A stretch of DNA of 64,000 bases from Nocardioides cavernae (lineage in GTDB: Bacteria > Actinomycetota > Actinomycetes > Propionibacteriales > Nocardioidaceae), in the NCBI RefSeq assembly GCF_013410035.1, contig NZ_JACCBW010000005.1, positions 62,001 to 126,000 of the forward strand, read 5' to 3'. Position 1 is the first letter of the stretch; every line of letters begins with the position of its first letter. A program made the position numbers and the translations under genes. The notes under the pieces are model-generated. The model worked only from the letters and a program-made list of their open reading frames with translations. It had not been told where the DNA came from and did not search any database. Of this stretch, positions 7,032 through 15,486 are shown in pieces.

Positions 7032-8525
7032 GTGAGCGAGACGGCCGGCGAGCTGGCGCGCGTCAAGGGCGCGTTCGACCAGCCCACGCTCACCCTCCTG
7101 CACCAGCGCCAGGCCCCGGTGGTGATCACGATCTTCCGCACCGCGTTCGGTCGCACGAACAACCCGATCCCGACCGCACGCCTGCACACCCAGGTCGAGG
7201 AGCACGTCGCCGAGATGCGGCGGGCGGGGGAGCAGGACGTCCCCGCCGGCACCGGACGCGAGATCTGCCAGCGCTGGATGCGCGGGCAGTGGCTCGTGCG
7301 GTCGCTCGACGAGGCGGGTCACGAGGTGTACGCCCTCACGTCCCACGCCCAGCAGGCGCTCGAGCTGGTGAAGAACCTCGCCCGCGACCGGGCCACCCTC
7401 AGCGAGCACCGCGTCGCCACCATCCTCAGCACGGTCCGCCGCTTCAACTCCGAGGCCAACCCGGACCGGACAGCGCGGGTGACGATCCTCAACGACGAGA
7501 TCGCCCGGCTGCGGGCCGAGCGGGACCGCCTCGTCGACGGCGGCGACCTCGCCGGTGCGACCGAGGACTACATGCTCGAGGGCTTCACCGAGCTGCTCTC
7601 CCTGATCTCCGCGCTGCCGAGCGACTTCGCCCGGGTCGAGGAGCGGTTCGCGACGATCCGCACCGAGATCCTGGCGGCGTTCCGCGCCGAGGACCGCCCC
7701 GCCGGCGAGGTCATCGACGACTACCTCGCCCGCGCCGACGCGCTCATGACCGCGACCCACGAGGGGCGGGCGTTCGAGGGCGCGTTCGCGCTCCTGCGCG
7801 ACGACGGGCTGGTCACCCGGCTCCGCGAGGACCTCACCGACCTGCTCGAGCACCCGCTCTCGGACCGGATCCTCAGCGACGCCGAACGCGCCGAGCTGCG
7901 GGGGACGGTGCGACTGGTGCGCGACGGGCTCGACCGGGTGCTCGCGCAGCGCTCCCGCGTCACGGCGACGCTCAAGGAGTACATCGTCTCCCACGACGGC
8001 GCGCGCGACCGCGAGCTCGAGCAGACGCTGCGGCAGGTCGAGTCCGAGCTGATGACCTGGATGGCGCGCACCGGCCCGCGGGCCACCCACGACGTCCCGC
8101 TGCTCCCCGCCCGGGCGAGCGTCGAGCACCTGCGCGAGCGCTTCCACGACCCCGCCGACGACGTCCTGCCCGAGCGGATCGGGCGCCCGGACCCGGACCT
8201 GGCCCCGCAGGTCTCGCTGTCCGAGCTCGTGGCCCAGGGCGGCCCCAAGCTCGCCGCGCTGCGCGAGCGGCTCGACGCGGCGACCACCTCGCTGCTCCCC
8301 GCCGCGTCCCTGGGCGCGCTCTTCGACGAGCTCGAGCCGTCGTTGCGCCGCCCCGTGGAGATCTTCGGGCTCCTGCACCTCGCGGCCGAGCGCGAGTGGC
8401 GCACCGAGGACGCCACCGAGGCGTACGTCGCGCTCCGCCCCGACGGGACCCGACGCGCCTTCACCGTGCCACGCACGCCCCTGCCCGACCCCGACCGCCG
8501 GACCGAGACGGAGCACCCCGCATGA
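7032..8525 (+). CDS. jetA: JetA/MksF-like kleisin subunit (DUF3375)
   Basis: 497 residues from a GTG. The protein is largely helical and matches the DUF3375 family: an N-terminal winged-helix part (LLHQRQAPVVITIFRTAFGR), central helices with EQTLRQVESELMTWM, and a C-terminal domain (ELEPSLRRPVEIFGLLHLAA). In Wadjet/MksBEF complexes this kleisin bridges the SMC heads. The next two genes follow with 4-bp overlaps, so all three subunits are made together. Wadjet complexes extrude plasmid DNA loops and, with the JetD nuclease, cut closed circular DNA. No jetD is present here, so this may be a DNA-organising rather than a cleaving complex. Confidence 0.88.
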   Translation: MSETAGELARVKGAFDQPTLTLLHQRQAPVVITIFRTAFGRTNNPIPTARLHTQVEEHVAEMRRAGEQDVPAGTGREICQRWMRGQWLVRSLDEAGHEVYALTSHAQQALELVKNLARDRATLSEHRVATILSTVRRFNSEANPDRTARVTILNDEIARLRAERDRLVDGGDLAGATEDYMLEGFTELLSLISALPSDFARVEERFATIRTEILAAFRAEDRPAGEVIDDYLARADALMTATHEGRAFEGAFALLRDDGLVTRLREDLTDLLEHPLSDRILSDAERAELRGTVRLVRDGLDRVLAQRSRVTATLKEYIVSHDGARDRELEQTLRQVESELMTWMARTGPRATHDVPLLPARASVEHLRERFHDPADDVLPERIGRPDPDLAPQVSLSELVAQGGPKLAALRERLDAATTSLLPAASLGALFDELEPSLRRPVEIFGLLHLAAEREWRTEDATEAYVALRPDGTRRAFTVPRTPLPDPDRRTETEHPA

Positions 8526-9352
8526 GCGTCGACACCCACCGCGACCCGGCCGCACAGCCGGCGACCGACGCCGAGGTCGAGCCCTGGCTCGAGGGCAAGA
8601 CCCCGCACGACGTCCCGGACGACGGCCCCGACGACGCCGCCGACGGTGGGTCGGTGTCGCTGTTCGAGGGCGACGAGGGCGGCCTCGAGCACGCCCAGCG
8701 TCGCGTGCTCGTCACCCTGCTCAAGCAGCGCTTCATCAGCGCGCGCACGCACCCGCGCGACTGGACCGTGCTCGTCGAGCACGAGCGGCTCCTGAGGTCC
8801 CGGCTCAACGACCTCTTCCTCGACCTGCAGATCGACCGGGGCCGGGAGGTCGCGTGGAAGCGGCAGGCCGTCTCGGAGACCGGCAGCCGGTTCCCCACGA
8901 TCCTCTACGACGCGGCGTGGTCGCGCGAGGAGACCCTCGTGCTCGTCCACCTCCGCGACCGCCTCCGCGCCGGGCTCGCCACCGGTGACGCCCGGGTCTT
9001 CGTGGACCGCGAGGACGTCGTGGACTACGTCGCCAGCTTCCGGCCCTCGCACGCGACCGACGTCGCGGGCGACGAGAAGCGTGCCCGCAACGCGGTCTCC
9101 AGCATCGTCAAGTCCGGCCTGCTGATCCCGGCCGGGTCCGACGAGCGCTTCGAGATCAGCGAGGCGGTCGAGCCGCTGATCCCGATCGAGCTGCTCCGCG
9201 AGCTGCTCGACGCGCTGGTCGCGGCCAACTCCACGGCCGTGCCCGAGGCCGGGGAGCCGGCCGACCTCTTCGACGACCCTGTCGACGATCACGACGACGT
9301 CCCCGACGTCCTGTCCGCCGACGTCGACGGCCCCGACGAGCGGGAGCAGTGA
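8522..9352 (+). CDS. jetB: JetB/MksE-like kleisin-interacting subunit (DUF4194)
   Basis: 276 residues, overlapping jetA by ATGA. An acidic leader (about residues 1-60) precedes a domain with AQRRVLVTLLKQRFISARTH, WTVLVEHERLLRSRLNDLFL and KRARNAVSSIVKSGLLIPAG, fitting the DUF4194/MksE winged-helix family. MksE/JetB dimers bind the kleisin and regulate the SMC arms. The acidic tail (DDPVDDHDDVPD) is longer than a minimal MksE. Position between the kleisin and SMC genes is standard for the system. Confidence 0.87.
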   Translation: MSVDTHRDPAAQPATDAEVEPWLEGKTPHDVPDDGPDDAADGGSVSLFEGDEGGLEHAQRRVLVTLLKQRFISARTHPRDWTVLVEHERLLRSRLNDLFLDLQIDRGREVAWKRQAVSETGSRFPTILYDAAWSREETLVLVHLRDRLRAGLATGDARVFVDREDVVDYVASFRPSHATDVAGDEKRARNAVSSIVKSGLLIPAGSDERFEISEAVEPLIPIELLRELLDALVAANSTAVPEAGEPADLFDDPVDDHDDVPDVLSADVDGPDEREQ

Positions 9353-12300
9353 GCATGTCCATCGACGAGATCGAGCAGACCGCGGCCGACGGGCTCTTCG
9401 CGCGCCGCGACGTCGACACCCCGGCCGACGACACGATGCAGTGGCGGGCGGCCCTGCTGCAGCTGGTCAACTGGGGCGGGTTCGACGGCCTGACGGTGGT
9501 GCCGCTGCGCGGCGACGCGACGATGATCTCCGGCGCCTCGGGCGTCGGGAAGAGCACCATCCTCGACGCCTACACCGCGCTGATGATGCCCTCGGACACC
9601 AAGTTCAACGGTGCCTCCAACGACGCCGTGGCCGGTCGCGCCCGAGGTGCCGGTCAGCGCAACCTGCTGTCCTACCTCCGCGGCGCGGTCGACGTCGTCG
9701 ACGACCCCCGCACCGGGCGGCCGGTCGAGAAGCTCCTGCGCGGCAAGGGCTCCGACACGTGGGGCGCGATCGCGATGACGTACGTCAACGACCAGGGCGG
9801 TCGCTTCACCGCGCTGCGCACCTACTACGTGCCGCGGCGCGCGACCCGTTCCGCCGACGTCCAGATGCAGCTCGTGACGCAGGAGGGCCCGGTGGCCCTC
9901 GACGCGCTCGAGGTGGCCGTGCCCGAGCGCTTCCACGCCAACACCCTCAAGAAGCTCTTCCCGGGCGTGCGCGTGCACCGCACGTACGCCGAGTTCGCCG
10001 CGGTGCTGCACGCGCGGCTCGGCATCGGCGCGAACGGGGACGGCGCCAAGGCGCTGCGGCTCCTGGCGCGGATCCAGGCCGGCAACCAGGTCCGCAGCGT
10101 CGACGAGCTCTACAAGGACATGGTCCTCGAGCGACCCTCGACCTTCGCCGCGGCCGACCGCGCGATCGAGCACTTCGACGACCTCGACACAGCTCATTCG
10201 GCCATGCGGACCGAGGAGCAGAAGCTCGAGCTGCTCGCGCCGATCGTCGACCTCCACGAGCGCCGCACGACGGCGACCCGACGGCTCGCCGAGCTCGACT
10301 CCTACGGCGTGACGCGCGACGGGGACACGCCGCTGCGCACCTGGCTGCTGCGCACCCACCTGCGGCTCCTCGAGGCAGCGGTCGTCGAGAACCGCGCGCA
10401 GCGCGCCGCCTGCAGCGACGAGCTGAGCGCCACGACCTCCACCGAGCGCACCCTGCTCGCCGACCTCGAGGCGGCGAAGGAGTCGCACCGCGCCGCCGGC
10501 GGGTCGAGCCTCCAGTCGCTCGCGCTGTCCCTCGAGCAGGAGCAGGTCGTCCGTGAGGACCGGCTCTCACGCCGCACGGTCCTGCAGGAGCGGCTCCTCC
10601 CGCTCATCGACGCCACCGACGCCGAGGCTCCCGACGTCGACTCCGCGCTCCTGTCCGCCGAGTCGTTCGCCGTGCTCCAGCTGCACGCCCAGCAGTGGCT
10701 CGCCGGCTGGCAGCGCGACCAGGAGCGGATCCGGCGCGAGCGCGACGACGTGCTGCGCAGCCAGTTCCCCCTCAGCCAGCGCCAGTCCGAGCTGCGCCGC
10801 GAGCGGGACTCGCTGGAGGGGCGGTCCGGCCGCGTGCCGGCGCGGATGCACGAGCTGCGCGCAGAGGTCGCCCAGGCCAGCGGGCTCACCGTGGAGGAGC
10901 TGCCGTTCGTCGCCGAGCTGCTCGACGTGGCGCCCGACGAGGCGCGCTGGCGCACGGCCGTCGAGACGGTCCTCGGCGCCAGCGCCCGGACGATGCTCGT
11001 GCCGCTGGACCGCCTCGACGACTTCTCCACCGCCATCGACGGGCTGCGGCTGCGCGGACGACTCACTTTCGAGGGCGCGGAGCTCGACCTGCCGGACCTC
11101 GGGCCCGGCGACCCCGAGCGCGTCGCCGGCAAGCTGGTGTTCCGGGACTCGCCGTTCGCGGGCTGGGTCCAGGCGCACGTCGGGGAGCCGGCCCGCAACG
11201 CACTGTGCGTCGAGACCGCCGACGGCCTCGGCGGTCCGGGCTTCCGGGTGACCCTCGCCGGCCAGACCCGCAACGGTCGTCGGGGCGCCCACGGGCGCAA
11301 CGACACGCGCAGCATCCTCGGCTTCTCCAACGCCGACGCGCTCGCCGAGGTCGACGAGGAGCTCGACGCGCTCGCGCAGCGGCTCGACGACGTCGGCGCC
11401 CGCATCGCGCAGCTCGACCGCGAGGCACGGGTGCTCGACCAGCAGCGCACGGCCTACGACGCGGTCGCCACCGCACGCTTCGAGGACCTCGACGTCGACG
11501 GCAGCGAGCGCCGGATCGCCGAGCTCGAGCGTCGTCGCACCGAGATCCTCGAGTCCGACGACGGGCTCCAGGCGCTGGAGGCCCAGATCGCCGAGCTCGG
11601 CGCGCGGCTGGAGGAGGCGCGGCGCGCCAGGTACGCCCTCGAGCAGCGCCAGCGCGACCTCAACACGACCCACGCGGAGCTGGTCGACGCCGAGGACCAC
11701 GTCAACGACCGGCTGCGGGCCATCGACGACGACGGCACGGTCGTGCTCACCGAGGAGCAGGACGCCTCCCTGGCGGCCGACTTCGCGGCCGCTGCGGCGC
11801 CGGCCGACCCCGACGACCTCGACCGGTTCGCCGAGACCTCGCAGCGCCTGGCCGAGCGGCTCCGCACCGCGGTGGCCGACGCCGAGGCCGAGGTCCGGCG
11901 CGTGGACGACGACCTCACCCAGGTGTTCCGCGTCTTCAAGCTCCGGTGGGACTCGCCCAACCTCGGCACGACGGCCGACTCCTACCCCGACTACGCGCGC
12001 ATCCTCGACGACATCCGCGGGGAGGGTCTCGCCGCCCGGCGCGCCGAGTGGCGTCGCCGGCTCACCGAGTGGAGCGGGCAGGACCTCGTCCCGCTCGTCG
12101 GGGCGATGGCCGCGTCCATCGAGGAGATCGAGGACCGCCTCGAGCCGATCAACGGCATCCTGCGACGCCTCGAGTTCGGCGCCTCGGGCGACCGCCTCCG
12201 GATCCGGCTGCGCCGGCTGGCGCCGGCCCACGTGCAGGCCTTCATGAAGGACCTGCGTGCGCTGTCGTCCGGCTCGACGGCCGACCTCGGCGAGGAGGCG

Positions 12301-12831
12301 CTCGAGCAGCGCTTCGCCGAGCTCAGCGCGTTCATGCAGCAGCTGCGCCGACCGAGCCAGGTCGGGGACGCCACCGCCGCCCTGACCGACCGCGAGCGGC
12401 TGCTCGACGTGCGCCGTCACGTCGAGATCAGCGCCGAGCGCTACGACCACACGACCGGCGAGCTGCGGGCGACCTACCGCACGCTGGGGGAGAAGAGCGG
12501 TGGCGAGAGCCAGGAGCTCGTGGCCTTCATCGTCGGCTCCGCGCTGCGGTTCCGGCTCGGCGACGAGATGCGCTCGAGGCCGCGCTTCGCCCCGGTCTTC
12601 CTCGACGAGGGCTTCGTCAAGGCCGACTCCGAGTTCGCCGGCCGCGCGGTCCAGGCGTGGCGCGGGCTGGGCTTCCAGCTCATCGTCGGCGTCCCGCTCG
12701 ACAAGGTCACCGGTCTCGAGCCCCACATGGACGAGCTGCTGGCGATCACGAAGAACAGCACCACGCACCAGTCGTGGATCACACCGATCAGCGACGCGAG
12801 CCGCGAGGCCGTGGTGGCGTCACGTCCGTAG
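9349..12831 (+). CDS. jetC: JetC/MksB-like SMC ATPase
   Basis: 1,160 residues from a GTG overlapping jetB's stop by 4 bp. Walker A is GASGVGKST (62-70); the ABC signature region is EKSGGES (1048-1054); Walker B is VFLDE (1083-1087), next to GFVKAD. Between them lie long coiled-coil arms (about 270-500 and 660-790) around a hinge-like globular segment. This is the head-arm-hinge plan of MksB/JetC, which hydrolyses ATP to extrude DNA loops. Its end overlaps by 12 bp with a convergent ABC permease gene, which leaves no room for a downstream jetD/mksG nuclease gene; none is found upstream either. Confidence 0.92.
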   Translation: MSMSIDEIEQTAADGLFARRDVDTPADDTMQWRAALLQLVNWGGFDGLTVVPLRGDATMISGASGVGKSTILDAYTALMMPSDTKFNGASNDAVAGRARGAGQRNLLSYLRGAVDVVDDPRTGRPVEKLLRGKGSDTWGAIAMTYVNDQGGRFTALRTYYVPRRATRSADVQMQLVTQEGPVALDALEVAVPERFHANTLKKLFPGVRVHRTYAEFAAVLHARLGIGANGDGAKALRLLARIQAGNQVRSVDELYKDMVLERPSTFAAADRAIEHFDDLDTAHSAMRTEEQKLELLAPIVDLHERRTTATRRLAELDSYGVTRDGDTPLRTWLLRTHLRLLEAAVVENRAQRAACSDELSATTSTERTLLADLEAAKESHRAAGGSSLQSLALSLEQEQVVREDRLSRRTVLQERLLPLIDATDAEAPDVDSALLSAESFAVLQLHAQQWLAGWQRDQERIRRERDDVLRSQFPLSQRQSELRRERDSLEGRSGRVPARMHELRAEVAQASGLTVEELPFVAELLDVAPDEARWRTAVETVLGASARTMLVPLDRLDDFSTAIDGLRLRGRLTFEGAELDLPDLGPGDPERVAGKLVFRDSPFAGWVQAHVGEPARNALCVETADGLGGPGFRVTLAGQTRNGRRGAHGRNDTRSILGFSNADALAEVDEELDALAQRLDDVGARIAQLDREARVLDQQRTAYDAVATARFEDLDVDGSERRIAELERRRTEILESDDGLQALEAQIAELGARLEEARRARYALEQRQRDLNTTHAELVDAEDHVNDRLRAIDDDGTVVLTEEQDASLAADFAAAAAPADPDDLDRFAETSQRLAERLRTAVADAEAEVRRVDDDLTQVFRVFKLRWDSPNLGTTADSYPDYARILDDIRGEGLAARRAEWRRRLTEWSGQDLVPLVGAMAASIEEIEDRLEPINGILRRLEFGASGDRLRIRLRRLAPAHVQAFMKDLRALSSGSTADLGEEALEQRFAELSAFMQQLRRPSQVGDATAALTDRERLLDVRRHVEISAERYDHTTGELRATYRTLGEKSGGESQELVAFIVGSALRFRLGDEMRSRPRFAPVFLDEGFVKADSEFAGRAVQAWRGLGFQLIVGVPLDKVTGLEPHMDELLAITKNSTTHQSWITPISDASREAVVASRP

Positions 12832-15486
12832 CAGCCGGGCGAGCGGCGTACGCCTGACCCGGCGCCACTCGAGCAGTGCGAGCCCGGCGGCCCAGGCGAG
12901 CAGTACCGCCACGGTCGGCACCGTCCACCACGGCACCACCGGGTCGACCGGGTCGGGTGCGAGCGTGAGTCGCTGCAACGAGAGGGCGCCCAGCAGGGCG
13001 TGGGCGCAGACGATGCCGGCACCGACGCCCATCGCGGCCGCGACGCCGACGGGCACGACGACCTCCCCGAGCAGCACCCGCCTCAGGTCCCGGTCGGTGG
13101 CGCCGAGGGCGCGGAGCCTGCCCAGCGACGTACGACGCGCGGGTGAGCCCGTCGCCGTCGACAGCGCCGTGGCCAGCAGGGCCAGGACCGGGAGCAGCAC
13201 GCACGCAGCGCCCGCCAGCGCGCCCAGCGCCGACGGCAGGGCCGCGCCGCGTCGCCGGTCCAGCTCGCCGGCATAGGTCAGCACCACGCCGCCGGGCGCC
13301 TCGTCCACGACCGACTCCAGGGCTGCCGCGGAGCCCGGGCCGACCGCCCAGAGCGTGTCCGGCTCCGCCGGGAGGCCTCTGGACTCGAGGGCACGCCGGT
13401 CGAGGACGACCACCGGGCCACCTGACGCCCCGACGTCGGGCGCGGTGCCCACGACCTCCAGGGGGATGCTCGTGTCCTCCCAGCGCAGGCTCGGGTCGTC
13501 GGTGAGCCCGGGAGGGCCACCGAGCAGCAGGGCAGGCACCCGCTCGCCGGCAGGAGCACGCAGGCGCGCGAGCTGCGAGGCGTCGGCGAGGTCGCCCGCG
13601 CCGACGAGCGCGCCATAGGTGGTCGCGTCCACGACGACGAGACGCACCGACTCCGCGCTCCCGCGAGCCGAGACGCGTACGCCGTCCTCGACGCGTCCGG
13701 CGGCCACGGCACGGACGCCGGGCGCGGCGGCCAGCTCGCCGGCAGCCGTCGCCAGGGCAGCGTCCGGGCGGGCGTCGAGCCGCGCGTCGCCGCCCACCAC
13801 CGCGAGCGTTCCCGCGGCCTGGCCGTCGCGCAGGGTGGCGGCGAAGGCGGCCGCGAAGGTGGCGCCCGCGAGGGCGAGCACGACGACGACCACGGGAAGC
13901 ACGGGGAACGCGCTGCGCACGAGCCGGGCGCTGACGAGGAGGGGCACCACGGCGCGCGAGCGCCGCGCCAGCCGGAGGGCCCGGCACAGGAGGGGCGGTG
14001 CTGCCCGGACCAGGACGAGGCCCGCGAGCACGGGCAGCCAGGTGGCGGTGCTGGCGGCGGTGAGGTGCTCGCCGCCGCCGTCGTCCCCCACCCCGACGAC
14101 CCCGCGTTGCTGGAGCGCGACCCAGGACAGGCCCGCCGCCGCGACCACCGCGACCTCCAGGCCGAGGCGTCGCAGGCCCGCGGCCCGCGCCCTCGCGCGG
14201 CGCACCGACCGGTTGGCCGGTGCGCGCGTCCCGCTGGCGCGGACGACGCCGACGGCGAGGACGGCGGGCGCGAGCGACGATGCCACGAGGACCGGCGCCG
14301 ACCAGGCCCAGCCGACGGAGCCCGTCGCCACCCACGCGACGGCGAGACCGGCGGCGGCGCCGGCGGCCGTGACGACGAGCGACTCCACCACGAGCTCGCC
14401 GGCGATCCCGGCGAGGCTCGCCCCCCGCTGGCGCGCCAGGAGCAGGGACCCGGTGCGGCGGCGCACCAGGAGCTGGCCGGCGAGCAGGAGCGCCAGGACG
14501 GCGGACGCGAGCAGCACGAGGAGCAGCACCTGGGCCTGGCCCCGTGCGGCACCGACCTGGGTGCGGGCCTCGCGCAGGACGGTGCCGAGCAGGCTGTCCC
14601 ACGCGGTGTCACCGACCCCGGTCCCGGCTCCCGACTGCAGTGCGGCGATCGTCCGCTCGAGCGACTGCGACCCGCGCCAGGTGACGGCCTCCGCCCTGGG
14701 GGCGAACACGACCCTCCTCCGGATCGCGTCACCCGGGAGGACCAGCCTGAGGTCGGCCAGCGACTCCGCGGGGACGAGGGCCGTGGCCGAGGCGCGCCCC
14801 TCCGCCCCCGCGACGGTCGAGGCCTGGAGCAGCTGGGGTGCGACCTGCCAGGCCACGTCGCCCGGGTCGTCGGGCACGAAGACGCCGCTGATCTCGACGA
14901 CGGTCGTGCGGCCGTGCTCGTCGCGTGCCGGGACGCGGGTTCCGACCTCCAGGCCGAGGGCCTGGGCGACCGGGGCGGACACGGCGACCTGGACGGACGG
15001 CTCCCGTGCGGACGGCGGGCCTGCGCGTGGAGGCGCGCCCTCGGCGTACGACACCCCCGGACCGCCGTCGGCTGCCTCGACGAAGGCGAGCTGGAGGTAG
15101 CGCCCCGGTCCGGCGTCGAGGAGCTGCAGGGACGTGCTGGTGACGGTGACCACGCCGGGCCGGAGCACCCGTCGCAGACCGGCCGGCATGCCCTGCCGAG
15201 CGAGGTCCGCGTCCTGGCGGACCTGCGTGACGGTCCCGGGGTCGCGCGTCGGGCCCGACGGGTCGTCGTACCAGTCGGGCAGCATGGCCAGCACGGTGCC
15301 GCGCGGGCCCGCGTCGCGCACCGCGGCGGCCACGGCGGCGTCCGCCGAGCGCGTCGTGAGCGGGTCGACCGCGGCCATCATCGCGACGGTGGCCGCGCCG
15401 ACCGTCGCCACCAGGAGCAGCAGGCCGAGGTCGGCACGGAGCCGGCCGAGGACCGTGGGGAGGTGCAGCCGGGACGTCGGGCTCAC
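12820..15486 (-). CDS. FtsX-like ABC transporter permease (second subunit)
   Basis: 888 residues from a GTG that overlaps the upstream permease stop (GTGA). One membrane segment near the N-terminus (LGLLLLVATVGAATVAMMAA) is followed by a large extracytoplasmic domain, then clusters of membrane helices around 330-640 and at the C-terminus. The region RRTSLGRLRALGATDRDLRR is the cytoplasmic coupling helix of FtsX/MacB-type permeases. Together with the upstream permease and two ATPases it forms a type VII ABC system, usually moving lipids, lipoproteins or peptides, or sensing antibiotics. The substrate is unknown. The same frame stays open far upstream, but that part is antisense-like noise within the neighbouring gene. 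Confidence 0.85.
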   Translation of the reverse strand: MSPTSRLHLPTVLGRLRADLGLLLLVATVGAATVAMMAAVDPLTTRSADAAVAAAVRDAGPRGTVLAMLPDWYDDPSGPTRDPGTVTQVRQDADLARQGMPAGLRRVLRPGVVTVTSTSLQLLDAGPGRYLQLAFVEAADGGPGVSYAEGAPPRAGPPSAREPSVQVAVSAPVAQALGLEVGTRVPARDEHGRTTVVEISGVFVPDDPGDVAWQVAPQLLQASTVAGAEGRASATALVPAESLADLRLVLPGDAIRRRVVFAPRAEAVTWRGSQSLERTIAALQSGAGTGVGDTAWDSLLGTVLREARTQVGAARGQAQVLLLVLLASAVLALLLAGQLLVRRRTGSLLLARQRGASLAGIAGELVVESLVVTAAGAAAGLAVAWVATGSVGWAWSAPVLVASSLAPAVLAVGVVRASGTRAPANRSVRRARARAAGLRRLGLEVAVVAAAGLSWVALQQRGVVGVGDDGGGEHLTAASTATWLPVLAGLVLVRAAPPLLCRALRLARRSRAVVPLLVSARLVRSAFPVLPVVVVVLALAGATFAAAFAATLRDGQAAGTLAVVGGDARLDARPDAALATAAGELAAAPGVRAVAAGRVEDGVRVSARGSAESVRLVVVDATTYGALVGAGDLADASQLARLRAPAGERVPALLLGGPPGLTDDPSLRWEDTSIPLEVVGTAPDVGASGGPVVVLDRRALESRGLPAEPDTLWAVGPGSAAALESVVDEAPGGVVLTYAGELDRRRGAALPSALGALAGAACVLLPVLALLATALSTATGSPARRTSLGRLRALGATDRDLRRVLLGEVVVPVGVAAAMGVGAGIVCAHALLGALSLQRLTLAPDPVDPVVPWWTVPTVAVLLAWAAGLALLEWRRVRRTPLARLLRT

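Noticed and set aside
6435-8555. Long minus-strand frame across jetA
   Set aside because: No recognisable protein pattern; jetA on + fits DUF3375 and is coupled to jetB and jetC.
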